Shown here piece after piece: positions 15,967 through 24,442 of a DNA stretch of 37,657 nucleotides (positions within the stretch are counted from its first letter, which is position 1; each line of letters begins with the position of its first letter). Both the position numbers and the translations under genes were made by a program. The notes beneath the pieces were generated by a model. It was given only the letters and a program-made list of their open reading frames with translations. It made no database searches and had not been told where the DNA came from. The stretch lies in the NCBI GenBank assembly GCA_946628045.1, contig CAMOVZ010000008.1:1-37657 (forward strand), given 5' to 3'. Source of the stretch: an uncultured Caryophanales bacterium (GTDB taxonomy: Bacteria; Bacillota_I; Bacilli_A; RF39; UBA660).

Positions 15967-15993
15967 ATGGGTCGTTTAATGAGTTTTAAATGA
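15967..15993 (+). CDS. Eight-codon leader ORF coupled to recF
   Basis: ATG at 15,967 lies 5-6 nt after GGGGAAAGGTGAT, the only good ribosome-binding site in the leader. The frame encodes MGRLMSFK and stops at TGA (15991-15993), which overlaps the recF start as ATGA. recF itself lacks a nearby Shine-Dalgarno. The arrangement fits translational coupling, probably keeping RecF levels low. It is too short for any family assignment; a remnant of yaaA, which normally occupies this place, cannot be shown. Confidence 0.5.
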   Translation: MGRLMSFK

Positions 15994-17102
15994 AAATTAC
16001 TAAAATTAATTTAGTTGGTTTTAGAAATTATTTAAACACAACTATTGAATTTGGAAACAATATGAATATATTTGTTGGAGATAATGCACAAGGAAAAACA
16101 AATATACTTGAAGGAATTACTATACTAGCACTTACTAAATCACATAGAATTGGGGTTAGTCCTAATATTATTATGTTTGATAAAGATAAATGTAAGTTAA
16201 GTGGGGTAGTTAAAAAAGATAGAGTTGTTTCTAAATTAGAGATTGAAATTACTAATGAATTAAAAAAATTAAAAGTAAATAAGACTCCTATAAAAAAAGT
16301 TGCAGATTATATATCTTATTTAAACGTTATTATATTTACACCTGATGATTTAGAAATAATAAAAGGATCTCCTAATGTAAGAAGAAATTTATTAAATATA
16401 GAGTTATCTCAAATATCTAAAGAATATTTGAAATATTATAATGAGTATAATAAATTATTAAAAACTCGTAATGAATATTTAAAAATATTATTTAATAATA
16501 GTATTGCTGATGCTACATATTTAGATATTATTACTGATAAATTAATTGAAAAAGCTGTATTAATTTATCAAAAAAGAAAAGAATATATAGATTATATAAA
16601 TCTACATATTAATGAGTATTATAATGATATAGCTAATGATTGTGGGTTAGTAATAAAATATGTTCCTAATATAAGTATTGAGGAATATGATAGTGAAAGT
16701 ATTCGTAAAAAATTAAAACATACATTAAAAAAGAATTATTTAAAAGAATTAAATTATGGTATGACTATGTATGGTCCTCATAGAGATGATTTTTATTTTG
16801 AATATAAAGGTTATGATTTAAAATATTATGGATCTCAAGGACAACAAAAGTTAGCTATTTTATCTTTTAAATTATCTGAAATACCTATATTTAATGATTA
16901 TTGTGGTACATATCCAGTATTATTATTAGATGATATTTTTAGTGAACTTGACATTAAAAAACGTAACAAGTTATTAAAAATAATTAATAATGGTGAAATA
17001 CAAAGTATTATTACTACAACTGATTTAAAAAATATTAATAAAAAGTATTTAGAAAATTCTTATATTTATAATGTAAAAAAAGGAAATGTGGAAAGAAAGT
17101 AG
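15990..17102 (+). CDS. recF: DNA replication and repair protein RecF
   Basis: A 370-residue SMC-like ATPase that helps load RecA at gaps via RecO and RecR. It starts MKITKINLVGFRNY, has Walker A GDNAQGKTN (about 31-39), the ABC signature YGSQGQQKLA and Walker B LLLDDIFSELD. Length matches the family. Its ATG overlaps the stop of an 8-codon leader ORF. gyrB follows after 9 nt. Confidence 0.97.
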   Translation: MKITKINLVGFRNYLNTTIEFGNNMNIFVGDNAQGKTNILEGITILALTKSHRIGVSPNIIMFDKDKCKLSGVVKKDRVVSKLEIEITNELKKLKVNKTPIKKVADYISYLNVIIFTPDDLEIIKGSPNVRRNLLNIELSQISKEYLKYYNEYNKLLKTRNEYLKILFNNSIADATYLDIITDKLIEKAVLIYQKRKEYIDYINLHINEYYNDIANDCGLVIKYVPNISIEEYDSESIRKKLKHTLKKNYLKELNYGMTMYGPHRDDFYFEYKGYDLKYYGSQGQQKLAILSFKLSEIPIFNDYCGTYPVLLLDDIFSELDIKKRNKLLKIINNGEIQSIITTTDLKNINKKYLENSYIYNVKKGNVERK

Positions 17103-17111
17103 GAATCAAAA

Positions 17112-19043
17112 ATGAATGAAGAAAAAGTAGAAAAAGAATATGATTCATCAGCCATTCAAGTTTTAGAAGGATTAGAGGCAGTTAGAAAACGTCCTGGTAT
17201 GTATATTGGTACTACTAGTTCAAGAGGACTTCACCATTTAGTATGGGAGATTGTTGATAATGCAATAGATGAAGCTTTAGCTGGTTATTGTAGTCATATC
17301 GAAGTTACTATTTGTAAAGATAATAGTATTATTGTTAAGGATGATGGACGTGGTATTCCAACTGATATCCATCCAAAAACTGGTAAGAGTACTGTTGAGA
17401 CTGTTTATACAGTGTTACATGCTGGTGGTAAATTTGGTGGTGGTGGATACAAAGTATCTGGAGGACTTCATGGTGTTGGTGCTAGTGTTGTTAACGCACT
17501 TTCTGATTGGCTTGAAGTTAAAGTATATCGTGATGGAAATGTTTATTATCAACGTTATAGTCATGGTGGACATCCTGATAGTGATTTAAAAATAATAGAT
17601 ACTTGTGATAAAGATAGAACAGGTACTAGTGTTCATTTCTTGCCAGATGATGAGATATTTACTGAAACTACAGTATATGATTATGATATATTAAAAAATA
17701 GATTAAAAGAATTAGCTTTTCTTAATAAAGGTTTAAGAATTAGTTTATATGATGATCGTGAAGCTGATAAAAAAGATTCATTTTGTTATGAAGGTGGACT
17801 TGTTGAATATGTTCAAATGCTTAATAAAAATAAAGGTCCAATTCATGAAACAATTGTTGATGTAGCAGGAAAAGAAAATGATATCAGTATAGAAGTAGCT
17901 TTACAATATAATGAAAGTTATAATGAGAGTGTTTATTCATTTGTTAATAATATTACTACTCCTGAAGGTGGAACTCATGAAGATGGAGTAAAACGTGCAT
18001 TAACAAGAATTCTTAATAAATATGCAACAACTAATAATATTTTAAAAGAAAAAGATGATCCTTTAACTGGTGAAGATGTTAGAGAAGGTATTACAATGAT
18101 TATCTCTTGTAAGCATCCTAATCCACAATTTGAAGGACAAACTAAGACTAAACTAGGAAATAGTGAAGTACGTGGTATTGCTGATAAGATATTTAGTGAA
18201 GCATTTGAAAGATTTTTATTAGAAAATCCTGATGAGGCTAAGATTATATTAGATAAAGCTATGACAGCTTCTCGTGCTAGAGTTGCTGCTAAAAAAGCTC
18301 GTGAATTAACACGTAGAAAAGGTGATTTAGATGTTACTAATTTCTATGGAAAACTTTCTGATTGTAAGAGTAAAGATGCAACAGTAAGTGAAATATTCTT
18401 AGTCGAGGGTGATTCTGCAGGTGGAAGTGCTATTAAAGGTCGTGACTCTATGACTCAAGCAATTCTACCATTACGTGGTAAGATTTTAAATGTAGAGAAA
18501 GCTAGACTTGATAGAGCTTTAGGTAATGAAGAAATTAGAACTATAATTACTGCATTTGGTACTGGTATTGGTGAAGAATTTGATTTATCTAAACTTAGAT
18601 ATCATAAAATAATTATCATGACAGATGCAGATGTTGATGGAAGTCATATTCGTGTACTTTTATTAACATTATTCTATAGATTCTTTAGACCAATTGTTGA
18701 AGCAGGGCATGTTTATGCTGCTCAACCACCACTTTTCTGTATAAAACATGGTAAAACTATTAAATATGTTTTAAATGAAGAAGAACGTGATGAATATTTA
18801 GCTGCATTAAATGAAAAAGGTGCTAAATACGAAATAACTCGTATGAAAGGTCTTGGTGAAATGGATGCAGAAGAATTAAACGAAACAACAATGGATATAA
18901 AAACAAGAGTTTTAAGACAAATAACAGTAGATGATGCTATAGCTGCTGATGAAGTGTTCTCTAAATTAATGGGTGAGGAAGTAGAACCTCGTCGTGAATT
19001 TATTGAAACTAATGCAACTTATGTTGAAAACTTAGATATTTAG
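17112..19043 (+). CDS. gyrB: DNA gyrase subunit B
   Basis: A 643-residue GHKL ATPase subunit. Seen in order: [17 protein letters not shown], the ATP-site [11 protein letters not shown] and [26 protein letters not shown] (lid), the TOPRIM domain with [14 protein letters not shown] and [10 protein letters not shown], and the C-terminal [13 protein letters not shown] region. It pairs with GyrA to introduce negative supercoils. The length and the immediate gyrA neighbour support GyrB over ParE. It is in one operon with recF and gyrA. Confidence 0.97.
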   Translation: MNEEKVEKEYDSSAIQVLEGLEAVRKRPGMYIGTTSSRGLHHLVWEIVDNAIDEALAGYCSHIEVTICKDNSIIVKDDGRGIPTDIHPKTGKSTVETVYTVLHAGGKFGGGGYKVSGGLHGVGASVVNALSDWLEVKVYRDGNVYYQRYSHGGHPDSDLKIIDTCDKDRTGTSVHFLPDDEIFTETTVYDYDILKNRLKELAFLNKGLRISLYDDREADKKDSFCYEGGLVEYVQMLNKNKGPIHETIVDVAGKENDISIEVALQYNESYNESVYSFVNNITTPEGGTHEDGVKRALTRILNKYATTNNILKEKDDPLTGEDVREGITMIISCKHPNPQFEGQTKTKLGNSEVRGIADKIFSEAFERFLLENPDEAKIILDKAMTASRARVAAKKARELTRRKGDLDVTNFYGKLSDCKSKDATVSEIFLVEGDSAGGSAIKGRDSMTQAILPLRGKILNVEKARLDRALGNEEIRTIITAFGTGIGEEFDLSKLRYHKIIIMTDADVDGSHIRVLLLTLFYRFFRPIVEAGHVYAAQPPLFCIKHGKTIKYVLNEEERDEYLAALNEKGAKYEITRMKGLGEMDAEELNETTMDIKTRVLRQITVDDAIAADEVFSKLMGEEVEPRREFIETNATYVENLDI

Positions 19044-19055
19044 GAGGGTTTAGAA

Positions 19056-21506
19056 ATGGATAGATTAGAAAAAAACAATATAGTTAAAGAAGTACAAGAT
19101 TCATTTTTAGAGTATTCAATGAGTGTTATTGTTGCTCGTGCATTACCTGACTTAAGAGATGGATTAAAACCTGTTCACAGACGTATTTTATACTCTATGT
19201 ATGAATCTGGTTATACTCCTGATAAACCTCATAAAAAGAGTGCTAGAATTGTTGGAGATGTTATGGGTAAATACCATCCTCATGGTGATTCTTCTATTTA
19301 TGAAGCTATGGTTAGAATGGCACAAGATTTTTCATATAGATATATGTTAGTTGATGGTCATGGAAACTTTGGTAATATTGAGGGTTATGGAGCAGCAGCA
19401 ATGCGTTATACAGAATCTCGTTTATCAAAGATATCTTTAGAATTATTAAGAAATATTAATAAAGATACAGTTGACTTTAGTCCTAACTTTGATGAAAGTG
19501 AGAGAGAACCTGTAGTTTTACCTTCTAGATTTCCAAATATTTTAGTTAATGGAACTACTGGTATTGCTGTTGGTATGGCAACAAATATTCCTCCACATAA
19601 TTTAGGAGAAGTAATTGATGGATGTGTTGCTTATATTGATAATCCTGATATTGATTTAGATGGTTTAATGCAATATATTAAAGGACCAGATTTCCCAACA
19701 GGTGCTTCTATATTAGGAAATAGTGGTATAAGAAAAGCTTATGAAACTGGACGTGGAACTATTACTATTAGAAGTAAGGCTAGAATTGAAGAGAAGGGTG
19801 GCCGTCAATATATTATTGTTGATGAGGTTCCTTATGGTGTTAATACTTTAGAATTAAAAAATAAAGTAGCTGAACTTGTTCATAATAAAACTATTGAAGG
19901 TATTGCAGATTATCATTCTGATTTAAAAGATGGTATTAAAATTACTATTACATTAAAAAGAGATGCAAATGCGCAAGTTGTTCTAAATAAACTTTATAAA
20001 CATACTCAATTTCAAACAACATATGGAATAATTTTCTTAATGCTTGATCAAGGTGTACCAAAAACATTAGGTTTAAAAGAAATTATTTCAAAATACATAG
20101 ATTATCAAAAAGAAGTAATTATTAGAAGAACTAGATTTGATTTAGATGTGGCAGAAAAACGTGTTCACATCTTAGAAGGATTAAAGATAGCATTAGATAA
20201 TATTGATGCTGTTATTAAAGTAATTCGTGGTTCTAAGACTGATGAAGATGCTAAAAATGGATTAATTAATGGTTTTGGATTAGATGAAATTCAAGCTAAT
20301 GCAATTCTAGAAATGAAATTAAGACGTTTAACAGGATTAGAAAGAAGTAAGATAGAAGATGAATTAAACGAATTAATGAAAACAATTGCTGAATTAAAAG
20401 CAATATTAGCATCTGATGCTAAAGTACTAGAAGTAATTAAGAATGAGTTACTTGAGATAAAACAAAAATATGCTGATGAAAGACGTACTAACATTGATAT
20501 GACAGCTATTGAATATATTGAGGATGAATCTTTAATACCTGAAGAGGAAATTATTATTAATTTAACTAAGAATGGTTATATTAAACGTCTTAGAACTGAT
20601 ACATATAAGACTCAAAATCGTGGTGGAGTTGGAATTAAAGGTATGACAACTAATGAAGAAGACTTTGTAGAGCATTTAATTACAATGAATACACATGATT
20701 ATATATTATTCTTCTCTAATAGAGGTAGAGTATATAGAATGAAAGGTTATGAGGTACCAGAATTCTCTAGACAATCTAAAGGTTTACCAATTGTTAATTT
20801 ATTACCACTAGAAAAAGATGAGAACATTAGTTCGATAATTAGTGTTAAACAAAATGATGATTTTGTTAAATATCTAATGTTTGCTACTAAGAATGGTATA
20901 GTAAAACGTACTCCAATAGAAGAGTTTGATAGTATTCGTAAGAGCGGAAAAATTGCTATAGTATTAAAAGAAAATGACGAACTTATTAGTGTAAAAGGTA
21001 CTTGTGGAAAAAATGAAATAGTAATCGGAGCAAGTAATGGAAGATTGGTTAGATTTAAGGAAGATGAAGTTCGTTCTATGGGAAGAAGTTCTTCTGGAGT
21101 TAAAGGTATTGAATTAGATGGTGCTCATGTAGTTGGCGCTGAAGTAGTAGAACCAGGCCATATGGTATTAATAGTTACAGAAAATGGTTATGGTAAACAA
21201 ACAGTAATTGATGAATATAGATTAACTCATAGAGGTAGTAAAGGTGTTAAAGCATTAAATGTTACTGAAAAGAATGGAAATATTGCATCATTGAAGTGTT
21301 TAAACCCTGAGGCTAAATTAGATTTAATGATTATTACTGATAGTGGTATTATTATAAAATTACCATTAGATCAAGTTTCTACATTAAAACGTGCTACACA
21401 AGGTGTTAGATTAATTAATTTAAAGGATGAACAAAAAGTATCTACGGTAGCTTTAGTAGAAAAAGAAGAGGAATCAGTAGAAAATAATGAAGAAGTAGCT
21501 AAATAG
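19056..21506 (+). CDS. gyrA: DNA gyrase subunit A
   Basis: An 816-residue subunit. The catalytic tyrosine is Tyr118 in [11 protein letters not shown]. The quinolone-resistance region reads [20 protein letters not shown], i.e. with the susceptible-type Ser and Glu. The C-terminal beta-pinwheel contains the place of the GyrA box, but it reads QNRGGVG (520-526) rather than QRRGGRG/QRRGGKG. ParC lacks a box altogether, so the location and flanking [14 protein letters not shown] still support GyrA. It starts 12 nt after gyrB behind AGGAGG, and ends in a terminator. Confidence 0.96.
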   Translation: MDRLEKNNIVKEVQDSFLEYSMSVIVARALPDLRDGLKPVHRRILYSMYESGYTPDKPHKKSARIVGDVMGKYHPHGDSSIYEAMVRMAQDFSYRYMLVDGHGNFGNIEGYGAAAMRYTESRLSKISLELLRNINKDTVDFSPNFDESEREPVVLPSRFPNILVNGTTGIAVGMATNIPPHNLGEVIDGCVAYIDNPDIDLDGLMQYIKGPDFPTGASILGNSGIRKAYETGRGTITIRSKARIEEKGGRQYIIVDEVPYGVNTLELKNKVAELVHNKTIEGIADYHSDLKDGIKITITLKRDANAQVVLNKLYKHTQFQTTYGIIFLMLDQGVPKTLGLKEIISKYIDYQKEVIIRRTRFDLDVAEKRVHILEGLKIALDNIDAVIKVIRGSKTDEDAKNGLINGFGLDEIQANAILEMKLRRLTGLERSKIEDELNELMKTIAELKAILASDAKVLEVIKNELLEIKQKYADERRTNIDMTAIEYIEDESLIPEEEIIINLTKNGYIKRLRTDTYKTQNRGGVGIKGMTTNEEDFVEHLITMNTHDYILFFSNRGRVYRMKGYEVPEFSRQSKGLPIVNLLPLEKDENISSIISVKQNDDFVKYLMFATKNGIVKRTPIEEFDSIRKSGKIAIVLKENDELISVKGTCGKNEIVIGASNGRLVRFKEDEVRSMGRSSSGVKGIELDGAHVVGAEVVEPGHMVLIVTENGYGKQTVIDEYRLTHRGSKGVKALNVTEKNGNIASLKCLNPEAKLDLMIITDSGIIIKLPLDQVSTLKRATQGVRLINLKDEQKVSTVALVEKEEESVENNEEVAK

Positions 21507-21520
21507 TTACTTCTTTTTTT
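21490..21520 (+). terminator. Intrinsic terminator of recF-gyrB-gyrA, spanning the gyrA stop
   Basis: AAGAAGTA (21490-21497) pairs with TACTTCTT (21508-21515); inner G-U, C-G and T-A pairs extend the stem to a 4-nt loop. A T-run follows. The gyrA TAG (21504-21506) is inside. Confidence 0.85.
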
Positions 21521-21533
21521 ATATAAACTATAA

Positions 21534-21549
21534 TGTTTCACGTGGAACA
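21534..21549 (+). promoter_or_regulatory. parS: parS site 1 (ParB loading site)
   Basis: TGTTTCACGTGGAACA, 15 of 16 to the bacterial consensus TGTTTCACGTGAAACA. Confidence 0.92.
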
Positions 21550-21560
21550 TAAATAAAATT

Positions 21561-21574
21561 ATTTCCCGGGAAAT
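21561..21574 (+). promoter_or_regulatory. Noc-binding site 1 (exact)
   Basis: ATTTCCCGGGAAAT, identical to the B. subtilis NBS consensus. The dyad extends to a perfect 26-bp palindrome at 21,555-21,580. Confidence 0.9.
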
Positions 21575-21610
21575 AATTTTGATTCATAATTTTTATATGA
21601 AAAATATAAT

Positions 21611-21898
21611 ATGACAATTACAAAAGAATATAGAGATTATATTTTAGAACAATTAAATTTATTAGATAATATTTCTTATAAATCAGTAGGTAAATATTTA
21701 TTATATTATCATGAGGTATTATTCGGTGGTATATATGATGATAGATTATTAATAAAAAAGAAAGAATCTAATAAAAACTACGAATTATCTCTGAAAATAC
21801 CATATGATGGTGCTAAGTTTATGTATCAAATAGACTATATTGATAATCAAGAAGAATTGTGTGAAGTAATTATTAATAAATATAATGATTTAAAATAA
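21611..21898 (+). CDS. TfoX N-terminal-domain-like small protein
   Basis: A 95-residue protein. The segment YKSVGKYLLYYHEVLFGGIYDDRLLIKKK followed by KIPYDGAKFMYQIDYIDNQEELCEVI resembles Firmicute proteins with the TfoX/Sxy N-terminal domain (pattern: GEYxxYY, GGIYDxRxLxKP, PYxGAKxM, DDxExLxELI). In gammaproteobacteria Sxy/TfoX activates competence, but stand-alone Firmicute versions have no proven role. The gene sits between unit 1 and units 2-4 of the parS-NBS array, and its stop codon abuts parS site 2 directly. There is no good Shine-Dalgarno (AAAAATATAATATG), so expression may be low. Family call is moderate. Confidence 0.65.
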   Translation: MTITKEYRDYILEQLNLLDNISYKSVGKYLLYYHEVLFGGIYDDRLLIKKKESNKNYELSLKIPYDGAKFMYQIDYIDNQEELCEVIINKYNDLK

Positions 21899-21914
21899 TG
21901 TTTCACGTGGAACA
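21899..21914 (+). promoter_or_regulatory. parS: parS site 2 (ParB loading site)
   Basis: TGTTTCACGTGGAACA, same sequence and orientation as site 1, beginning directly after the stop codon of the TfoX-like gene. Confidence 0.92.
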
Positions 21915-21926
21915 TAGGTAGAAAAT

Positions 21927-21940
21927 ATTTCCTGGAAAAT
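21927..21940 (+). promoter_or_regulatory. Noc-binding site 2 (12/14)
   Basis: ATTTCCTGGAAAAT, two differences from ATTTCCCGGGAAAT; identified mainly by its position in the repeat unit. Confidence 0.7.
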
Positions 21941-21961
21941 AATATGATAAGTAATATATAA

Positions 21962-21977
21962 TGTTTCACGTGGAACA
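21962..21977 (+). promoter_or_regulatory. parS: parS site 3 (ParB loading site)
   Basis: TGTTTCACGTGGAACA, identical to sites 1 and 2, exactly 63 bp after site 2. Confidence 0.92.
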
Positions 21978-21989
21978 TAGATGAAAAAT

Positions 21990-22003
21990 ATTTCCTGGGA
22001 AAT
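21990..22003 (+). promoter_or_regulatory. Noc-binding site 3 (13/14)
   Basis: ATTTCCTGGGAAAT, one difference from the consensus. Confidence 0.82.
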
Positions 22004-22024
22004 AATACGATGAGTAATATATAA

Positions 22025-22040
22025 AGTTTCACGTGAAACA
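22025..22040 (+). promoter_or_regulatory. parS: parS site 4 (ParB loading site)
   Basis: AGTTTCACGTGAAACA: the inner 14 bp are the perfect palindrome GTTTCACGTGAAAC; only the first outer base differs from consensus. It lies 63 bp after site 3. Confidence 0.93.
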
Positions 22041-22051
22041 TAAATAAAAAT

Positions 22052-22065
22052 ATTTCCCGGGAAAT
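22052..22065 (+). promoter_or_regulatory. Noc-binding site 4 (exact)
   Basis: ATTTCCCGGGAAAT, identical to the consensus. Confidence 0.9.
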
Positions 22066-22132
22066 AATTTAGTGGGAAATAATTGGTGTTTTAAGAAAAA
22101 ATAGATAAATATATTAAAAAATAAAGAAATTA

Positions 22133-22161
22133 TTTACTTTTTACAATGTTTATATTAAAAT
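22133..22161 (+). promoter_or_regulatory. Promoter of the SRP RNA gene
   Basis: TTTACT (22133-22138), 17-bp spacer, TAAAAT (22156-22161). The predicted start, about 22,168, coincides with the first base of the SRP RNA outer stem. Confidence 0.6.
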
Positions 22162-22167
22162 AATTAC

Positions 22168-22240
22168 GTGCAATGAAAGTGATTGAACCAGGTCAGGACG
22201 GGAACGTAGCAGCCTTAAGGTCCTCCTTTCATGTGCACAT
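22168..22240 (+). ncRNA. ffs: Signal recognition particle RNA, small (4.5S-like)
   Basis: The universal helix 8 is present: GGTCAGGACG-GGAA-CGTAGCAGCC, with the GGAA tetraloop closed by an ACG/CGT stem and the AGCAGCC side of the Ffh-binding asymmetric loop. The outer stem pairs GTGCA and ATGAAAG near the 5' end with CTTTCAT and TGCAC near the 3' end, with a bulged G. The following T7 (from 22,240) is the terminator. At about 73 nt it lacks the Alu domain of Bacillus 6S-type SRP RNA. It neighbours tadA and dnaX, as in Bacillus. Confidence 0.93.
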
Positions 22241-22258
22241 TTTTTTATGGAGGATTAT

Positions 22259-22708
22259 ATGAATCAAAAATTCTTAGATTTAGCTTTTAAATATGCAGAA
22301 AAGGCTTATAAAAATGATGAAGTACCTATTGGTGCTGTCATTGTTAAAAATGATAAAGTTATAGGATATGGTTATAATCAAAAAGAAAAGAAAAATAGTG
22401 TTTTAGAACATGCGGAAATAATAGCTATTAGAATGGCATCAAAGAAACTTAATAACTGGAGATTAGACGATTGTGATATATATATCACTCTAGATCCTTG
22501 TCCTATGTGTGCTAGTGCTATTAAACAATCTAGAATTAAAAATATATATTCTGCTTTAAGTAATTTGGATAAAGAAAACGAAAAAGTAGTTGTGGATATT
22601 TTAAAATGTGATAAAACTAATCCTGAAGTTGCTTTAATTTCTAATATCGAATCGGATAAATCTAAGAAACTTTTAAATTCATTTTTTAATATAAAAAGAG
22701 ATAAATAA
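22259..22708 (+). CDS. tadA: tRNA-specific adenosine deaminase TadA
   Basis: A 149-residue zinc deaminase converting A34 to inosine in tRNA-Arg(ACG). Zinc ligands and catalytic Glu are His51-Ala-Glu53 and Pro80-Cys81-Pro-Met-Cys84. The region NxxxxxxxxxHAEIIAI and the C-terminal NSFFxxxR are typical of TadA rather than cytidine deaminases. I use the ATG at 22,259, 5 nt after GGAGG; an ATG at 22,247 would overlap that site and lies in the SRP RNA terminator run. Only about 18 nt separate it from the SRP RNA 3' end. Confidence 0.95.
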   Translation: MNQKFLDLAFKYAEKAYKNDEVPIGAVIVKNDKVIGYGYNQKEKKNSVLEHAEIIAIRMASKKLNNWRLDDCDIYITLDPCPMCASAIKQSRIKNIYSALSNLDKENEKVVVDILKCDKTNPEVALISNIESDKSKKLLNSFFNIKRDK

Positions 22709-22719
22709 TCATTATATTA

Positions 22720-22728
22720 TGTTATAAT
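22720..22728 (+). promoter_or_regulatory. Extended -10 promoter for dnaX
   Basis: TGTTATAAT, a TGn-TATAAT extended -10. The predicted start is only about 14 nt before the dnaX ATG, giving a very short leader that just includes GAGGAGG. Confidence 0.6.
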
Positions 22729-22748
22729 ATAAATGAGGAGGTTTTGTT

Positions 22749-24428
22749 ATGTATCAAGCGTTATATCGTAAATATAGACCTAAAGATTTTGATTCTGTTG
22801 TAGGACAAAATGCTATTGTTAAAACTCTTAAAAATTCTATAATAAATCATAATTTTACTCATGCTTATATGTTTTTTGGACCTAGGGGTACTGGTAAAAC
22901 TACTATTTCTAAGATATTTGCTAGAAATATAAATTGTCTTGATCCTAAAGATGGTATTGCTTGTGGTAAATGTGATCATTGCAAGGTGTCTTTTTCTAAA
23001 GATTGTATTGATATTATTGAAATAGATGCTGCTAGTAATAATGGTGTTGATGAAATCCGAGAATTAAAAAATAAAATATCTTTAGTACCTAGTGAATTAA
23101 AATATAAAGTATATATTATTGATGAAGTACATATGTTATCTATTGGTGCTTTTAATGCTTTATTAAAAACTCTAGAGGAACCTCCAGAACATGCAATATT
23201 TATTTTAGCTACTACTGATCCTCAAAAGGTGCCTGAGACTATTGTTTCACGTTGCCAATGTTTTTCTTTTAAAAAGATATCTGTGGATACTATTAAAGAA
23301 AAATTAGAATATGTATGTAAGGAAGAAAAAATAAAGATTGATGATGAAGTACTTAAAAATATTGCTATATTATCAGATGGTGGTTTAAGAGATGCATTGG
23401 GATTACTTGATAAGTTAACTTCTTATACCGATAAAAAGATTACAATGGAAGATTTTGTTTCTATTAATGGAATTATATCTAATAAAGAGTTAGATGAATT
23501 TGTTTCTTCTATTATGAATGGCGATATTGCTAAGGTACTAAGTAGTATTAATGATTTTGATAATGATGGTAAGAATTTAATTCAAGTTATTACTCAAATT
23601 CTTAATTATAGTAGAAATTTAATGGTAGATCATTATTTAAATAATACTAATTTAGTTTATGATATCAATAAATTACAATCTTTTATAAATAAAATAAACG
23701 AAAGTATGTTCGATATTAAAAAGAGTGATAATACTAGAATATTTATTGAAATGCTTTTATTAAATTATATGAGTAGTAATACTATTACTAATAATGTTGT
23801 AGAAAACGTAGTTGTGGAAAAGAAAACAACAAAAGAAGTAATTGATGAAGAAGATGAAGAGTTTGATTTTTCTAAGGAATATGAAGATGAAGAGGAAGAA
23901 GTAGAAGATGTTCCTATAAAAAATAGTAATTCTTTAGTTATTTCAATGCCTCAAAAGATATTAAATATCGATGAAATAATGAATATTCGTGTTAATAATA
24001 CATTGGCAAAAGCAGATAAAAAATTATTAAAAGAAGAACAAAATAATTTTGAAAAATTAAAAGATTTTACTTTTGATCAAGAAATTGGTTATATAGTATG
24101 TGCTTTACTTGATTCTAAGTTAAGGGCAGTTAGTGATAATAATATGATTATTAGTTTTGAATATGAATCTAATGTTCTTCAAAATATTCAAATTATAGAC
24201 AAAATTACTGATGTTTATAATAAAATTACTAATTCTAATAAAGAAATTGCTATTATTAGTGATAAAGAATGGGATAAAGTAAAGAATGATTATATTAAAA
24301 GATTAAAAGATGGGATAAAATATGAGATTATTGAAGAACCTCAGCCTGTCTATGAAAAAATAGAAAATGATGATATAATATCAAATAGTGCAGTACAGCT
24401 ATTTGGTGATATAGTTGTTGTAGAATAA
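22749..24428 (+). CDS. dnaX: DNA polymerase III subunits gamma/tau
   Basis: A 559-residue AAA+ clamp-loader subunit. Walker A GPRGTGKT (44-51), four zinc-binding cysteines (63, 72, 75, 78), DEVHML for Walker B and the SRC motif VSRCQCF. After the ATPase core (to about residue 350) comes an acidic linker and a C-terminal domain that should bind PolC/DnaE. I saw no convincing slippery heptamer with a downstream stem that would make a gamma form. It heads the dnaX-ybaB-recR series. Confidence 0.96.
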   Translation: MYQALYRKYRPKDFDSVVGQNAIVKTLKNSIINHNFTHAYMFFGPRGTGKTTISKIFARNINCLDPKDGIACGKCDHCKVSFSKDCIDIIEIDAASNNGVDEIRELKNKISLVPSELKYKVYIIDEVHMLSIGAFNALLKTLEEPPEHAIFILATTDPQKVPETIVSRCQCFSFKKISVDTIKEKLEYVCKEEKIKIDDEVLKNIAILSDGGLRDALGLLDKLTSYTDKKITMEDFVSINGIISNKELDEFVSSIMNGDIAKVLSSINDFDNDGKNLIQVITQILNYSRNLMVDHYLNNTNLVYDINKLQSFINKINESMFDIKKSDNTRIFIEMLLLNYMSSNTITNNVVENVVVEKKTTKEVIDEEDEEFDFSKEYEDEEEEVEDVPIKNSNSLVISMPQKILNIDEIMNIRVNNTLAKADKKLLKEEQNNFEKLKDFTFDQEIGYIVCALLDSKLRAVSDNNMIISFEYESNVLQNIQIIDKITDVYNKITNSNKEIAIISDKEWDKVKNDYIKRLKDGIKYEIIEEPQPVYEKIENDDIISNSAVQLFGDIVVVE

Positions 24429-24442
24429 AGGAGAGATAAATT

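Larger units (their letters stand above)
21534..22073 (+). repeat. Composite parS-NBS repeat array
   Basis: Four copies of a unit made of a parS-type site followed by an NBS-type site. Unit starts are 21,534, 21,899, 21,962 and 22,025; the last three are spaced exactly 63 bp apart. In every unit the NBS starts 27 or 28 bp after the parS start. The tail after each NBS (AATAAT...GAT...TAAT) is also recognisable in units 1-3. The TfoX-like gene separates unit 1 from unit 2. A lone half-site GGGAAAT follows at 22,074-22,080. The array lies about 9 kb to the right of oriC, in the gap between gyrA and the SRP RNA gene. Confidence 0.93.

Noticed and set aside
21847..22041. Minus-strand reading frame of 64 residues with a repeated MFHVKHYILLI pattern
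   Set aside because: It is the parS-NBS repeat read in reverse (63 bp gives a 21-residue period). MFHVK is a well-known artefact of parS sequences; there is no ribosome-binding site.
21534..22073. Direct repeats considered as a CRISPR array
   Set aside because: Only four units, the conserved parts are known palindromic protein sites, and the linkers are also repeated rather than unique spacers; no cas genes.
23243..23258. parS-like half-site TGTTTCACGTTGCCAA inside dnaX
   Set aside because: Only the left half fits and it encodes the conserved SRC motif of the clamp loader.
22749..24428. Programmed frameshift in dnaX giving a gamma subunit
   Set aside because: No clear A-AAA-AAG type slippery site followed by a stable stem was found; Bacillus relatives make only tau.
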